A stretch of DNA of 25,000 nt, from contig CAUYUJ010021662.1 of assembly GCA_963575745.1 (NCBI GenBank), forward strand, positions 1 through 25,000, read 5' to 3'. Within the stretch, counting starts at the first letter, position 1; each line of letters opens with the position of its first letter. Of this stretch, positions 7,994 through 17,623 are shown one piece after another. A program made the position numbers and the translations under genes. The notes beneath the pieces are model-generated. The model saw only the letters and a program-made list of their open reading frames with translations. It made no database searches and had not been told where the DNA came from. The stretch comes from Prorocentrum cordatum (Eukaryota; Sar; Dinophyceae; Prorocentrales; Prorocentraceae).

Positions 7994-8926
7994 ATGGTCT
8001 GCACGACGATGATTCGCGTGGGATGTTTGGTGGCCTGTGCCGCTGTGGCGAGCGGGCTCCATACCGACACGGGCGCCCTGACCCAGCTCCGGGGGTCCAA
8101 TCATTCGGTCCTCATCCTGGGATGCTCTGTAGACAGGAACGCCGTGGAGAGCTTCTGCGGCAAGGTCGACAGGTTTTACCGCGTGGGGTGCTACGACGAG
8201 GAGCGCCAGCTCAACATCGGCTTCGTCTTCCACCCCGGGGTGGGCATCAACGGTGACCTGCAGCCGCCCTTTTACAACCGCACCCAGTGGGGCTCCAAGA
8301 TAGGGCAGCCTATATCCGACGTCAAGGTCCTGCGCAAGTGGTCCTCGAGCATGGTGGGAGAGCTGTTCCCCGACATGGTCGTGGTGGACAGCTCCCTGTG
8401 GGACCTGTCGACCTGGGCCTCGTGGGGCATGAGAAACGTGACGGCAGACCGGCTGCGCCAGTGGGGCATGCGTGATCTGAAGAATGAATTGGCCCGCGTG
8501 TCCGAGGCATACAACAAGAGCCGCATCGTCTTCAGGACTGCGCCCGCAGTGTACAAGACAAAGTGGGTCGTTAGTGACGCAGGACTCGTGTACAAGGATG
8601 TGGCGGCAATCTCGAATGATGGAATCCGCATGATGCAGAGGGAGCTGAGGAAGCACATCAAGGACGGCAAGCTGTACGGCAAGTACGAGGTGATCGACTA
8701 CAGCCAGATCATGGACGATCTTATCCAGGAGCGCGGGGCCGACGATCCGTCCCTGTGGCTGAAGGACGGGTACCATCCCAGTGCGGAGCCCTCCCGACGC
8801 TACCTCAACGAGATCTTCCGCCTCATGGACCTGGCGACGGTGGAGAAGAAGGTGGAGGTGGACGGCTTCCAGCGGCGGTGGGCGGCGGCCGCTGGCGACA
8901 GGGACGAGGCGGGCGATCTGCCGTGA
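7994..8926 (+). CDS. secreted SGNH/GDSL-like hydrolase, intronless retrogene
   Basis: 310 residues, ATG in a CCATGG context to TGA, no introns. The N-terminus (MIRVGCLVACAAVASG, from residue 6) is a signal peptide, and a second ATG at 8009 would also retain it. SGNH-type blocks are visible. Block I is LILGCSVDRNAV, with candidate nucleophile Ser45, where GCS replaces the usual GDS. A VVVDSSLWDL segment (residues 129-138) stands at the oxyanion-block position. Near the C-terminus is WLKDGYHPS, a D-x-x-H pair (Asp258, His261) as in block V. Four N-x-S/T sequons (residues 36, 95, 148, 174) fit a secreted or surface glycoprotein. Likely esterase or acyl-hydrolase chemistry on lipids or polysaccharide esters; the substrate is unknown. 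The DinoSL relic just upstream and lack of introns indicate origin by retroposition. The frame is intact, so it may still be expressed. AATAAA at 9002 is probably incidental, since dinoflagellates do not clearly use that signal. Confidence 0.88.
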   Translation: MVCTTMIRVGCLVACAAVASGLHTDTGALTQLRGSNHSVLILGCSVDRNAVESFCGKVDRFYRVGCYDEERQLNIGFVFHPGVGINGDLQPPFYNRTQWGSKIGQPISDVKVLRKWSSSMVGELFPDMVVVDSSLWDLSTWASWGMRNVTADRLRQWGMRDLKNELARVSEAYNKSRIVFRTAPAVYKTKWVVSDAGLVYKDVAAISNDGIRMMQRELRKHIKDGKLYGKYEVIDYSQIMDDLIQERGADDPSLWLKDGYHPSAEPSRRYLNEIFRLMDLATVEKKVEVDGFQRRWAAAAGDRDEAGDLP

Positions 8927-9202
8927 GCGCTGCGGCCATTCCCTCGCCAGCCCGATTGCCCGAATTGTGAAGATGGGCCCGGTGGTTCTCACTTCACTGG
9001 AAATAAAAATGAGGCTTCTCGGATCGGCGCCGAGCTCCCCTCCCCGGAGGCGCGCCCCCGCGCCAGGGGCGGCGCTGAGGGTGCATAAACCTGCACTGTT
9101 TCATGTTGTCCCAGCTTGTTAGTGCATGCAGCGGCTCACCTATTCCAGGTTGGCTATAGCAGGCTCTTTGGTTTGGATGTGTGTCTCCCGCCTCCTCGGC
9201 CT

Positions 9203-9250
9203 CCTCCTTCGTCGTCGTCGTCGTCCTCCTCCTCCTCCTCCTCCTCCTCC
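9203..9250. repeat. GTC/CTC trinucleotide microsatellite
   Basis: CGTCGTCGTCGTCGTC passes directly into CTCCTC units. It is low complexity with no coding meaning. Confidence 0.93.
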
Positions 9251-9263
9251 GGCGGATGTGGAC

Positions 9264-9335
9264 GCAATCTGTTTTAACAGTTTGAACGCCAGTTGGGGCG
9301 CAAACTGCTTTAACAGTTTTAACGCCGGCTGCGCG
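9264..9335. repeat. two-copy 36-bp tandem repeat
   Basis: GCAATCTGTTTTAACAGTTT and GCAAACTGCTTTAACAGTTT begin exactly 36 bp apart (9264 and 9300), with a conserved GAACGCC/TAACGCC tail. Each unit holds a small CTGTTTTAACAG palindrome. Confidence 0.85.
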
Positions 9336-9358
9336 GCAACTGCTGGCCAGGTGTTGGC

Positions 9359-9392
9359 TCCTCCTCCTCTTCCTCCTCCTCCTCCTCCTCAT
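9359..9392. repeat. CTC microsatellite
   Basis: CTCCTCCTCCTCTTCCTCC and further CTC units, a pure pyrimidine run. Confidence 0.9.
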
Positions 9393-9451
9393 CCCTTCTC
9401 CTTCTGCCTCCTGCCTCTTTGCCTCCCTTGATCGTACCTTTCCTACTGGGT

Positions 9452-9845
9452 GGCTGCGAACTGCGCAACTGTTGCCACTCTCGTTGGCTCCTAGAAGGCA
9501 CGGAGGAGTGCAGGGCAGCGCAGATTATTTAAGATTTCGCTGCTCCCTCGGTGGTTGCGATTTGCGCAACTATCGCCAACTTTTTGGGCTCCTGGGAGGC
9601 ACGGCGGAGTGCAGGGCAGCGAGGATCATTCGAGACCTCGCGGCTCGTTCGGGGGCTGCGAACTGCGCCAATGCCGCCGCTTTCGTGGGCTCCTGGGAGG
9701 CACGGCGGAGTGCAGGGCAGCGAGGATCATTTGAGTGCAGGGCAGTGCAAATCATTGAAGACCTCGTGGCTCCCTCGCGGGCTGCGAACTGTGCAAACAT
9801 CTCCAACTTCGCGGGCTCCCGGGAGGCACGGCGGAGTGCAGAGCG
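9452..9845. repeat. 101-bp minisatellite, four copies
   Basis: Copies start at GGCTGCGAACTGCGCAA-like sequence at 9452, 9553, 9654 and 9780. The first two periods are exactly 101 bp. The third is 126 bp because a ~25-bp GAGTGCAGGGCAG segment is itself duplicated (~9709-9758). Each unit carries GGCTCCTGGGAGGCACGGCG and GAGTGCAGGGCAGCG. Long + frames through it are repeat artefacts. Confidence 0.93.
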
Positions 9846-9965
9846 CCCGCATGGAGCGTGCCCACGTGGCGCGCCGGCGCCTTCCCCGTCGATTCGTGCG
9901 GTGCGCTGTCGCATGGCAGGGCGCAGAGCGCTGGACGTCTTCTTTTGTACGGAGCGTTCAAATTA

Positions 9966-10209
9966 TGCTCCTCCTCCTCCTCCTCCTCCTCCTCCTCCTC
10001 CTCCTCCTCCTCCTCCTCCTCCTCCTCCTCCTCCTCCTCCTCCTCCTCCTCCTCCTCCTCCCCTCCCCTCCTCCTCCTCCGCCTCCTCCTCCTCCTCCTC
10101 CTCCTCCTCCTCCTTCCCCTCCTCCGCCTCCTCCTCCTCCGCCTCCTCCTCCTCCTCCTCCGCCTCCTCCTCCTCCTCCTCCTCCTCCTCCACCTCCTCC
10201 TCCTCCTCC
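9966..10209. repeat. long CTC microsatellite with CGCCTC variants
   Basis: Roughly 240 bp of CTC/CCT triplets, pure to ~10059 and then interrupted by CCCTCCCC, CGCCTC and TTCCCC. It explains the long poly-Leu, poly-Pro, poly-Ser, poly-Glu, poly-Arg and poly-Gly frames here. Confidence 0.97.
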
Positions 10210-11380
10210 AGAGGCGCTGGCGTGTTGGCTCGAGCGCACGGGCGCCCCGCGGGCCGCTGGGCAGCGCTGGGCGGGCCAACGCCCCAGAAGGGTGTGGGTA
10301 CGTCTAGGGAACTTTTCACCAGAGTGTGTTTTGCTGAGGGGGGTCCGTCCTGGGCGTTCACGTCGAGCCTGCTCCGGCACACCCCGAACACTTTAGCGCT
10401 CTGAGGGCCCCTCCGTCGCGCGCGGTCTCCTCTTCTTCTCCTCCTTCCTTCCCCATCCGCACGAGCCGCAGTCAGCTTCGCCTGTGCCCCAGCGTGGCCC
10501 GCCCGCAAACTCGGCTCCGAGACGCCGCCGACAGAACACATATTTTGCTGAAGGGGGTTCTGTCCACCCTGGGTGGCACGGCGGGCCTGCCGGTGGGCGG
10601 CGACGTGCTCCCAGGGCGCGCGTGCCCTGAGGGCCACCGCTGGCGGGCGCCGGCAGGCAAAGGAGCTGCGAGGTGTCCGTTCGAGGTCAGCCTCGGCGTC
10701 GAGGAGCACTCGCAGTTTTCGGAAGTCGGGCCAGACACGATCAGGAACTTTTCGCTTAGCGTGTCGCTCCGCCAGCTCTGACCCACCACGCTTCGGCGCG
10801 ACACGCTGTCTGCGTCCCATTCCCCAAGCGTCAACGTCCCGAGCTTTCCCGAGCCTCCCGCCCCGCGGAGCAGAGCGTCACGCTATCCGCTTGCCAGGCA
10901 CAGCGTATCGCCGGGACCGCCGCCGCGACCAGCTATGCAAGAGGTCCGGACCGTATAGTATTCTGCGGTTGTGAACATGACGGCCTCGAAAAGTGCGCAT
11001 TTCTCTCGTTGCTTCATTTTGGCATCGAGCTCGGCTTCGAAGAAGCACGCCAGGCCTCACATCTGAGAGGCAGCCTGGGCCAGCGGAGGCGGCAGGGCCT
11101 CGGGGTGGTAGCGGGGGGGGCGGGCAGGCGTGGCACGGGCCAGGGGTCCGAGGTTCTGGGGACAAACGGGCCAGCGCTGCCGAGAACCCATCGCGGGGGA
11201 CCCGCCCCTGGGCGGTGGCGCGCCTGAGCGTCGCCCTGTTGAGGAGTGTGCCCAGGAGGCTCCAGACCCTGGAGGACTCCTTATCCGACGAGGGCGGCGG
11301 TGAGGTCCACGGCCACTCTACGATTGAAGTTCCACCCGGCTTGCTGACCCTGGATCTGTCATCCAAAGGTTCTTGATCCA
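10210..11380. other. GC-rich region, no gene identified
   Basis: Several frames are open on both strands, as expected at this GC content, but none shows a domain. TTTTGCTGAGGGGGGTCCGT (10329) and TTTTGCTGAAGGGGGTTCTG (10542) look like diverged copies of one another, and GGAACTTTTC occurs at 10309 and 10744. This suggests an old duplicated segment. Confidence 0.35.
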
Positions 11381-12220
11381 ATGCCCTCGGCGTGCTGGGT
11401 GACGCTCGGGCGTGTCACCGCCCAGGGGTCGCCCCCCTCCGACGGGTTCGTGGTGGTGGCGGTGGTCTCCGTTGGGGCGGGCTGGGCTGGGCGGGTGTGG
11501 GCGCAGACGTCGCGCCTCGAGGAGGGGGCTGGCGCGCGGGGGGGGCGGAGGGCACGTGCGGCCCTCTTGTGCGGCTCCCGCAGGGGGAAGAATCCCACAG
11601 GAGGGTGCGGCCCTCTTGTGCGGCCTCCGCAGGGGGCCCCCTGCCGAGCCCCGCGCGCGACGAGGAGCGGACCCTGCGGCAAAGGTCCGGGCCTTCGGGG
11701 GCTTACGCTGTGGCAGGGAGCACGGCGCCGGAGGTCCAGGAGGGGGGGGGGTGCGGGGCGAGCTGGCGGCGGTGAGCTCGGGGGGGCGCGGGGGCGCAGG
11801 TGGGCGCGGGGCGGGGGAACGGTCTGGGCGGGTGCTGTCTCTGGAACTGACGGGGGGTTGTAAGATGCTCGCTCTGGGGACCCTTCCCAGGGCTCACCTC
11901 ACAGATCTTTTTGATGCTAGCTTGCCTCAATCTGGCTCAAGTTCGGTTCGAGTCGACGGGAGTTTGACGCAGCATCGACCCATGAGTGGGGCGAGAGGCT
12001 CCAGGAAGGCCCCCAGAACGATCTTTTCCAGGTCTAGGAGAGGAGCGGGGGTACAGCTCGATATGAAACAGAGGGGTCCCGGGGGAAACTGGTCCTCAGG
12101 TTCTGCGCGGTCTTCGGGCTCTCGGGGCTACGGGCCGCAGGCCCGTCAAACAATTACTCTCAAGATGAAGGGCCGTTCTTAGGAGAAAGCCCTGGGTCCT
12201 GGGCCTGTTTCCCTCCTGGC
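11381..12220. other. G-rich region; possible short RGG-like frame at its end
   Basis: Very GC-rich with G-runs. Frame 0 stays open from 11412 to a TAG at 12180. Its last ~60 codons (AGVQLDMKQRGPGGNWSSGS, then SRGYGPQARQTITLKMKGRS) look like an Arg/Gly-rich tail, but the upstream part is repeat-derived. No domain is assigned. Confidence 0.25.
11556..11636. repeat. 32-bp direct repeat, 49-bp period
   Basis: GTGCGGCCCTCTTGTGCGGC begins at 11556 and again at 11605, each followed by (T/C)CCCGCAGGGGG-like sequence. Confidence 0.88.
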
Positions 12221-12360
12221 CCCTTGACTTCACGTCACGCGATCGGGCCCGATCTGTGGACTTGGCCCTGCAAGATCACGGGTGTCCCCGTGTCCGTCAG
12301 TCGCGATTCGTTTCCTCTTCATGACTGGTGGCGGGGGTTGCCCTCGGGAGAGACTTTTGC

Positions 12361-12361
<1 letters not shown>

Positions 12362-12424
<63 letters not shown>
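12362..12424. repeat. GT dinucleotide microsatellite
   Basis: About 30 uninterrupted GT units, ending GTGCGTGTC. Confidence 0.98.
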
Positions 12425-12428
<4 letters not shown>

Positions 12429-12654
12429 CTTCTCTGGCGGCGTTCTCATTCCTTTTTTAATAGTGACGGCGGTTGTCTGGCCGGGTGGCCCGCTCGCCGC
12501 GCTTGTTTGCTCTTACGCTGGCACGGTGGTTTGACTTTGTTCATCTCCGTCCGTCCTTATATGTTTTGTGATGTGACAGTTGCTAAGTTTGCTGACAGGT
12601 TGTGCGTGCAAGGCGTGTTATTCATGCACTTTCTTCTCTTGCACAGGGTGTCTA

Positions 12655-13082
12655 GAGCTCCGACCACTTTATTTCGGCATGGCACCCTCCATCACCCACC
12701 CATTCTACCAGCCAGCGCGACCCCAGCGCGGCCCCATCTCCGCCACCCATCCCCCCACCCACCAGCCAGCGCTCCCCCTTCGCCCCGACCCTTTCATTTC
12801 GGCACGCCCCCCCCCCCTCCCCCATCCCACGCGCCCCCTCCGCATTCCCCCCCCCCCCCCACACACCAGCCAGCGCGCCCACTTCGCCCCGTCCCTTTTA
12901 TTTCGGCACGGCACCCTTCCCACCCACCGAGACCACCATCCCCACACCCACCAGCCAGCGCGCCCCCTCCGCCCCGACCCTTTTATTTCGCCCCCCCCCA
13001 TCCCGCGCACCCCCCCTGGCATCCCCCCCACCCACCAGCCAGCGCGCCCCCTCCGCCCCGACCCTTTTATTTCGGCAGGGCC
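12655..13082. repeat. GC-rich minisatellite with CCAGCCAGCG...TTTATTTCGGCA units
   Basis: A ~48-bp core, CACCAGCCAGCGCGCCCCCT followed by CCGCCCCGACCCTTTTATTT and CGGCA, occurs about four times (cores near 12760, 12864, 12949 and 13035). Truncated copies lie near 12660 and 12705. Poly-C and CCCACC-rich spacers of variable length separate the cores. Confidence 0.92.
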
Positions 13083-14095
13083 GTCGCTTTGCGTTGCTGG
13101 TCTGTAGGTCCAATCATTACCAATCTGCTTCGCAGGACCACTGGGTCGGACACCACCAATCTGCCTAGCAGCGTATTTCCTTGCGCTTCACGGTCTAACG
13201 CCGCTCTTGTGATTCAGTGGCCACCATTAGCTTCTGGCTGTCGCGCTTCAGTTCATTTTGAGTTGAGTATTCTCATCGTTTTCTGGCCGCTGCATGTTTC
13301 GTCTGGACTTACAGTACCTCTAACACACCCATCGCTTGCATGTTGCTGTGTGCGACGCTTTGTGCGCTGCGCCTTCGGCAGTGCTCGATCGCAATTCGCA
13401 CCTCCATCTGCTGCTCGCGCTTGAGGGCCCTCTGCGCCGCCGACTGGAAAAGTGTGTCCTCTCGGGCGTCCTCTGCCATCAGCCCCGACTGGATTCGGGG
13501 CGAGTGTGTTCTCGGGGAGACAGGGTCTCCAATCTTCGGCTCCACGGCAGGCCGATGGCCGAGCTGCTTTCTCCTGCCCCGCCTCGGCTGCCGCACCCCC
13601 CAAGAAGTTGGTTCGGCAGGTTTCTGCGGGCTCTTGGGCGCTCGCCGGCGAAGGTCCACCTCGCTGCCTCTCACAGGCCTGGCCTTGCCGATTTTACCTC
13701 CCCGCGCCTCAGGCAATATTGTTTGCTTCCACCCCGTCGACCTGTTGTGTGGATTCTGAACCTCGGTGAAGGTTGCTCGGAAGCGAGAGGCTGTGTTCAC
13801 ATCTTCGCTACCACGATGTGTGGAATGTTCGACGTTTCTGTGCCAGAAGCTGATGAAGTGCGTCGCCCGCTGGCCGCTACCTAGTTTTCAAGAGCCAGGG
13901 CTGGCACGGGTAGTGATGGTTTTTGGGCGCGCTAGTCCTCGCCAATGGCTTTGCGCGTGGCCGCGCGTGCGCGTGTGTTATATTCTCAATATGGTAAAAA
14001 CGCGCAGCTGCGAGGTAGTGGAGAAAGTCGCCGAGTTCGCGACGAATGACCGCCCGAGCTGCTTTCGTCGGTCGCGCTACCTCTCGGCCTTGGTG
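13083..14095. other. no convincing gene; competing frames on both strands
   Basis: A - frame (13800 to 13309) ends in helical-looking sequence (FQSAAQRALKREQQMEVRIA, then IEHCRRRSAQSVAHSNMQAM). A + frame (13336-13884) covers the same bases. No domain can be named in either. The minus frame has the better composition near its C-terminus. Confidence 0.25.
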
Positions 14096-14250
14096 AGGAC
14101 GAGGAGGAGGAGGAGGAGGAGGAGGAGGAGGAGGAGGAGGACGTCGACGACGGAGACGGCGACGGCGACGGCGACGGCGACGTCGATGGCGACGGCGACG
14201 GCGACGGCAACGGCGGCGGCGGCGACGACGACGATGACGATGACGACTAG
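14096..14250. repeat. GAG then GAC/GGC trinucleotide microsatellites
   Basis: GAGGAGGAGG units to ~14140 pass into GACGGCGACGGCGACGTCGA and then GACGACGACGATGACGATGA. Confidence 0.96.
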
Positions 14251-14610
14251 TGCTGTCCACGGCGCTCGCTCGCCGCGTGGATGTGGTAAACGTTGAATTC
14301 CTCGTGCAAGTTGCCAGCCGCGGGTGCCGACATGGAGACGCTCGGGAACGCTTTTGGGCGATCACGCCTGGGAGCCTGCGGGGAGTCTTGGTAGTGCCTT
14401 GAAGCGCTCGGGGTGCGCTTGGGATTGCGCTGGGAAAACCTCTTGACAAGGATTGCGTGTGTTTTCGTAGACCCCATAGTGATTCCCAATATATCCCAAC
14501 TCACTTATAATAATTGTCTACGGGAACACGTACGAGTCCACTGGAAACACGTTCGAAGTTGTTATGATGTGGCAATTCGTGTGCCATCTAACGGCTCTAT
14601 ATTTTAAGAT
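14251..14610. other. unique spacer, nothing identified
   Basis: No domain or RNA gene was seen. It becomes AT-richer toward the TGTATG array. Two similar words (GAACACGTACGAGTCCACTG and GAAACACGTTCGAAG) lie close together near 14523-14558. Confidence 0.4.
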
Positions 14611-15520
14611 GCTGGTCTGCCTGTCTGTCTGTCTGCATGCACGCATACATGCATGCATGTAAGTATATGTATGTATGAGTGTATGTATGTGTCTGTGGTG
14701 GTAACTATATTGTTGTATGTAATGCATGTACTGTAATGTAATGAAGTGTGATGTGCTGTACTGCATTGTAATGTGATGCGGCGTATGAATTGTAATGTGA
14801 TGCGTGACAAGTAATGTAATAGGCATAATGTGATGTATTGTACTGTAACGCAATGTAATTTAAGGTACTGTACTGTATTGTAGTGTATTGTATTGTAATG
14901 TATTGTGATGTACGTATGTTTGTATGTGTGACTGCATGCATGTATGCACTTATGTATGTACGCATATGTGTGTGTATATACATGCATGTATGTCTGTACG
15001 TATGCATGCATGGAATCATGATTGTATATATAGACACGTATGTTTGTATTTATATATACATATGTATGTGTGTATATCCGTGCGTTTGTATGTATGTGTG
15101 CATGCATGCATGGATGAATGTATTTGGGCATGCACTTATGTATTCATGTATGTATGTATAGATACACGTGTATATCTACATGTGCAGATGTATATACATA
15201 TATAGATATGTATGTATGTATGTGCATGTATGGATGTATGCGTGCATGCGTGCATGCATGTATGGATGTATGTATGCATGTATGCATGTATGCATGTAGG
15301 CATGTATGCATGCATGTATGTGTGTATATATTCATGTGTGTGTGTATGTGTGTGTGTGTGTATGTGTGCATGTATATGTGCATGTCTGTCTGTCTGTCTG
15401 CCTGTCTGTCTGCCTGTCTGCCTGTCTGTCTGTCTGTCTGTGTGTAGGTATGTATGTTTGTATGTACGTACGTATGCACGTATCTATGCATGCATGCATG
15501 TATATATACATATGTTCACA
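14611..15520. repeat. TGTATG / TGTAATG / CTGT microsatellite complex (left flank)
   Basis: About 900 bp of TGTATG, TGCATG, CTGTCTGC and, at ~14716-14912, TGTAATG/TGTAA units. It forms the left flank of the large retrotransposon and matches the type of array on its right flank. All long His/Tyr/Thr/Cys/Met frames here are repeat artefacts. Confidence 0.96.
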
Positions 15521-15526
15521 TTATGC

Positions 15527-15630
15527 AGTAGTTCTTGGAACGGGCATCCTGAGTAAAGCGTGAGGGTCACCGCCATCGTCTTTCGGTGGAGCTTGCATCA
15601 GTGCCGATGTCACCTGTGCTCAAGTCGCTC
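15527..15630 (+). repeat. split direct repeat A1 (left terminus)
   Basis: Begins AGTAGTTCTTGGAACGGGCA and ends GCTCAAGTCGCTC. It matches A2 at 21723-21826 with 8 substitutions and no gaps. Microsatellite lies immediately to its left. Confidence 0.95.
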
Positions 15631-15700
15631 GATGGATCTGTTCCAGTTCGGAGGGATCCTCCGGTAGCTGTCCCATCTTTCCCTCCACTTCAGCTCCGCG

Positions 15701-17590
15701 ATGCAATCGTGCCCTTTTTGCTCCTCGCTGCGCTGCCCCGACGTGGTGTGCGGCGCCCTGACGTGCGCGTTGGGGGTGCCGATGGGGGCAGTGGCCTGCC
15801 CAGCGGCGCCGCCGAGCAGCTGGTGGCCGCGGGCGGCCATCTTCGTGGCGGGGGTCGCCGTGGGGCTGTTGCTGGGCCAGCTGGCGCGCCAGCCACAGTC
15901 CACGGCGCCGCGCCCTGGCCCACCGCCCGCGCGCGCGGCCTTGTTGGCCTCCGCGGGGGCGGCGGGCACGGACGCGGCGGAGGGCATCTCGGCGGAGCGG
16001 CGCGCGGCGCAGGAGCGGCTGCGGCGGCATGCTCTCCCGAGCCGAGCTTGAGAGCCTCGAGGAGGGCGACCACGTGCTGTCGCAGTACCTGGACGACAGG
16101 TGCCTTCACGAGCGGTTGCTCTGCAGGATGGTCTCGAGGACGCGGCGACCCCCGAATACGACGTGTCCGACGATATGCTGACGGACCGTGGCTCGTTCGC
16201 CAGGGTGATGCGCTTCCCGCGGTCGAGGACCCTCCCTGCTGGCGCCGCCGAGGGCGAGGCCTACCTTTTCTTCGACGGCGGGACTCGCAGCGGGGACATC
16301 CCGCCGTACAGGGTAAACAAGCTGATGGCGCAGGCCGACGTCTTCCAGGCTGGGCTTGTGCCGCCGGTGGACGCTGCACCTGAGGGCGGCGCCCGCGACG
16401 CGGGCGGGGCCCCCGCGGCGGCGGGCCCCCTCGCGCCGGCTGCGCGGCAAGCAACCGCCTGCGCTGGCCGCCCTGGAGGACGCGAGGCGCCGCCCGCGGA
16501 GGTGGGGGGCGCTGACACGCCCCGAGGCGCGCCCGGCGCGGCCCCCTCTGTTTCCGCCCGCGCGCCTTGGGGCCTGGGTGGATGCGGATGCAAGCTGCGG
16601 GTTTCCGCTCGGCCCGGAAACGCCAGACCAGGTGGCTGTCGCTGGATCGCAGGGCATCGCGGTCGTCCAGGGCGTGGGCGTTCACGTCGAGTGGGTCGAG
16701 CTCGAGCAGCTGGACGGCTACGCCGAGGCGCGAGTTGCTCAGCTGCGGCGCGCGCTGTGGTCGCCTCCGCCTAGGGCGCAAGTGCAGGGCGGCGAGGGCC
16801 TGGGCGAGGCAATCGTGACGGCCCAGGCGCTGGTCAGCCGGGCCCAGCGGTCGCTGCGGTCCAAGGCGGACAACGGTGTCTGGCTGAAGGGGCAGCTCGG
16901 GCGGCTCGACAGCCCGGCGCTCGAGGCGCTCGTCAAGGACATCTTCGCCGAGAATGGCGTGCTCAAGGTGAAGCCCAGCGACGCGATGGCGCGGCTGGCT
17001 CGCCTGGGAGACGCCTCGGACGCAGGGCAGGCCAAGAGCGATGGTGGCGCTCGCGTGCTGGCCATCTGCCATCTGCAGGACTCCCCTTGGCATCGGGCGC
17101 CGCGACTTCAGTGCGTCCGTCGAGGCCATGCAGGAGTCGTCTTGGGTGGATTGGCCTCTGAGAGGCCCGCGTTCGCGCCGTCGTTCATCGTCGAGCACTT
17201 CCAGACTCCTGAGCAGCGGCGCGCTCGATTCCTGGCCGCTGCGGGGCTCCAGCCGACGGGCGTCGGCGTGGGCGAGCGCGCGGAGGTGATGAAGATGCTG
17301 TATTTCGGCGCGGTGTACGACCAGCTGGACCTGCCGCAGCTCGCCCGGACCGATCGGGCGAGTTGAGAAGTTCATCTCGAAGAAGCGGCCCGGCGGCAAA
17401 AAGGTCGTCGCCAGCGGCCCATGCGACGACGCCCACCTACCTCGGCCTTTCGGCGACCCGCGGGGTGCCCCGCTTTTCGCCCGAGGTGAAGTTCTGGGTG
17501 GGTCGCGAGCTTTCGAGCGAGTGCCGGGCCATTCATGGGGCAACGGCGCAATGCCCTTTGAAGAGCGCAAGGCTAGGGCGAGAAGGACTA
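15701..17590 (+). pseudogene. element ORF1 (gag position), membrane-anchored N-terminus, frameshifted
   Basis: Starts 70 nt after A1 with MQSCPFCSS. Residues ~43-61 (AAIFVAGVAVGLLLGQL) form a clear transmembrane segment. The reading then needs several frame changes: frame 1 at 16030 (MLSRAELESLEEGDHVLSQY), frame 2 at ~16120-16420 (AEGEAYLFFDGG), and frame 0 at ~16440-17366 (WVELEQLDGYAEARVAQLRR, ending with VYDQLDLPQLA). Inside the last is a frame-1 patch near 17100-17175 (DFSASVEAMQESSWVDWPL). The ...YDQL(D/N)LP... block recurs in predicted dinoflagellate proteins that sit N-terminal to RT, from general knowledge of the family, which supports the order. No zinc knuckle is seen. It occupies the gag position but its role is unproven. 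High GC3 is retained across the breaks, so decay is recent or some breaks are assembly errors. Confidence 0.6.
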
Positions 17591-17623
17591 CTCCATGGGG
17601 CCCGGCGGTGAGAGCTGGCTGTC

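Noticed and set aside
9858-10404. Poly-Pro, poly-Leu, poly-Ser, poly-Glu and poly-Gly proteins
   Set aside because: Translation of the CTC microsatellite in six frames.
11933-11960. tRNA-like GGTTCGAGTC box and a TGGCTCAAG resembling the end of DinoSL
   Set aside because: No T-stem pairing or A box can be formed, and only 9 bases match the leader; chance matches.
12655-13082. CRISPR-like array (conserved core with variable spacers)
   Set aside because: Eukaryotic context, spacers are low-complexity C-rich and of uneven length, and no cas genes are present.
14604-15563. Many long frames on both strands rich in Tyr, His, Thr, Cys and Met
   Set aside because: They follow the 4-6-nt TGTATG/TGCATG repeat exactly and occur in all frames of the array.
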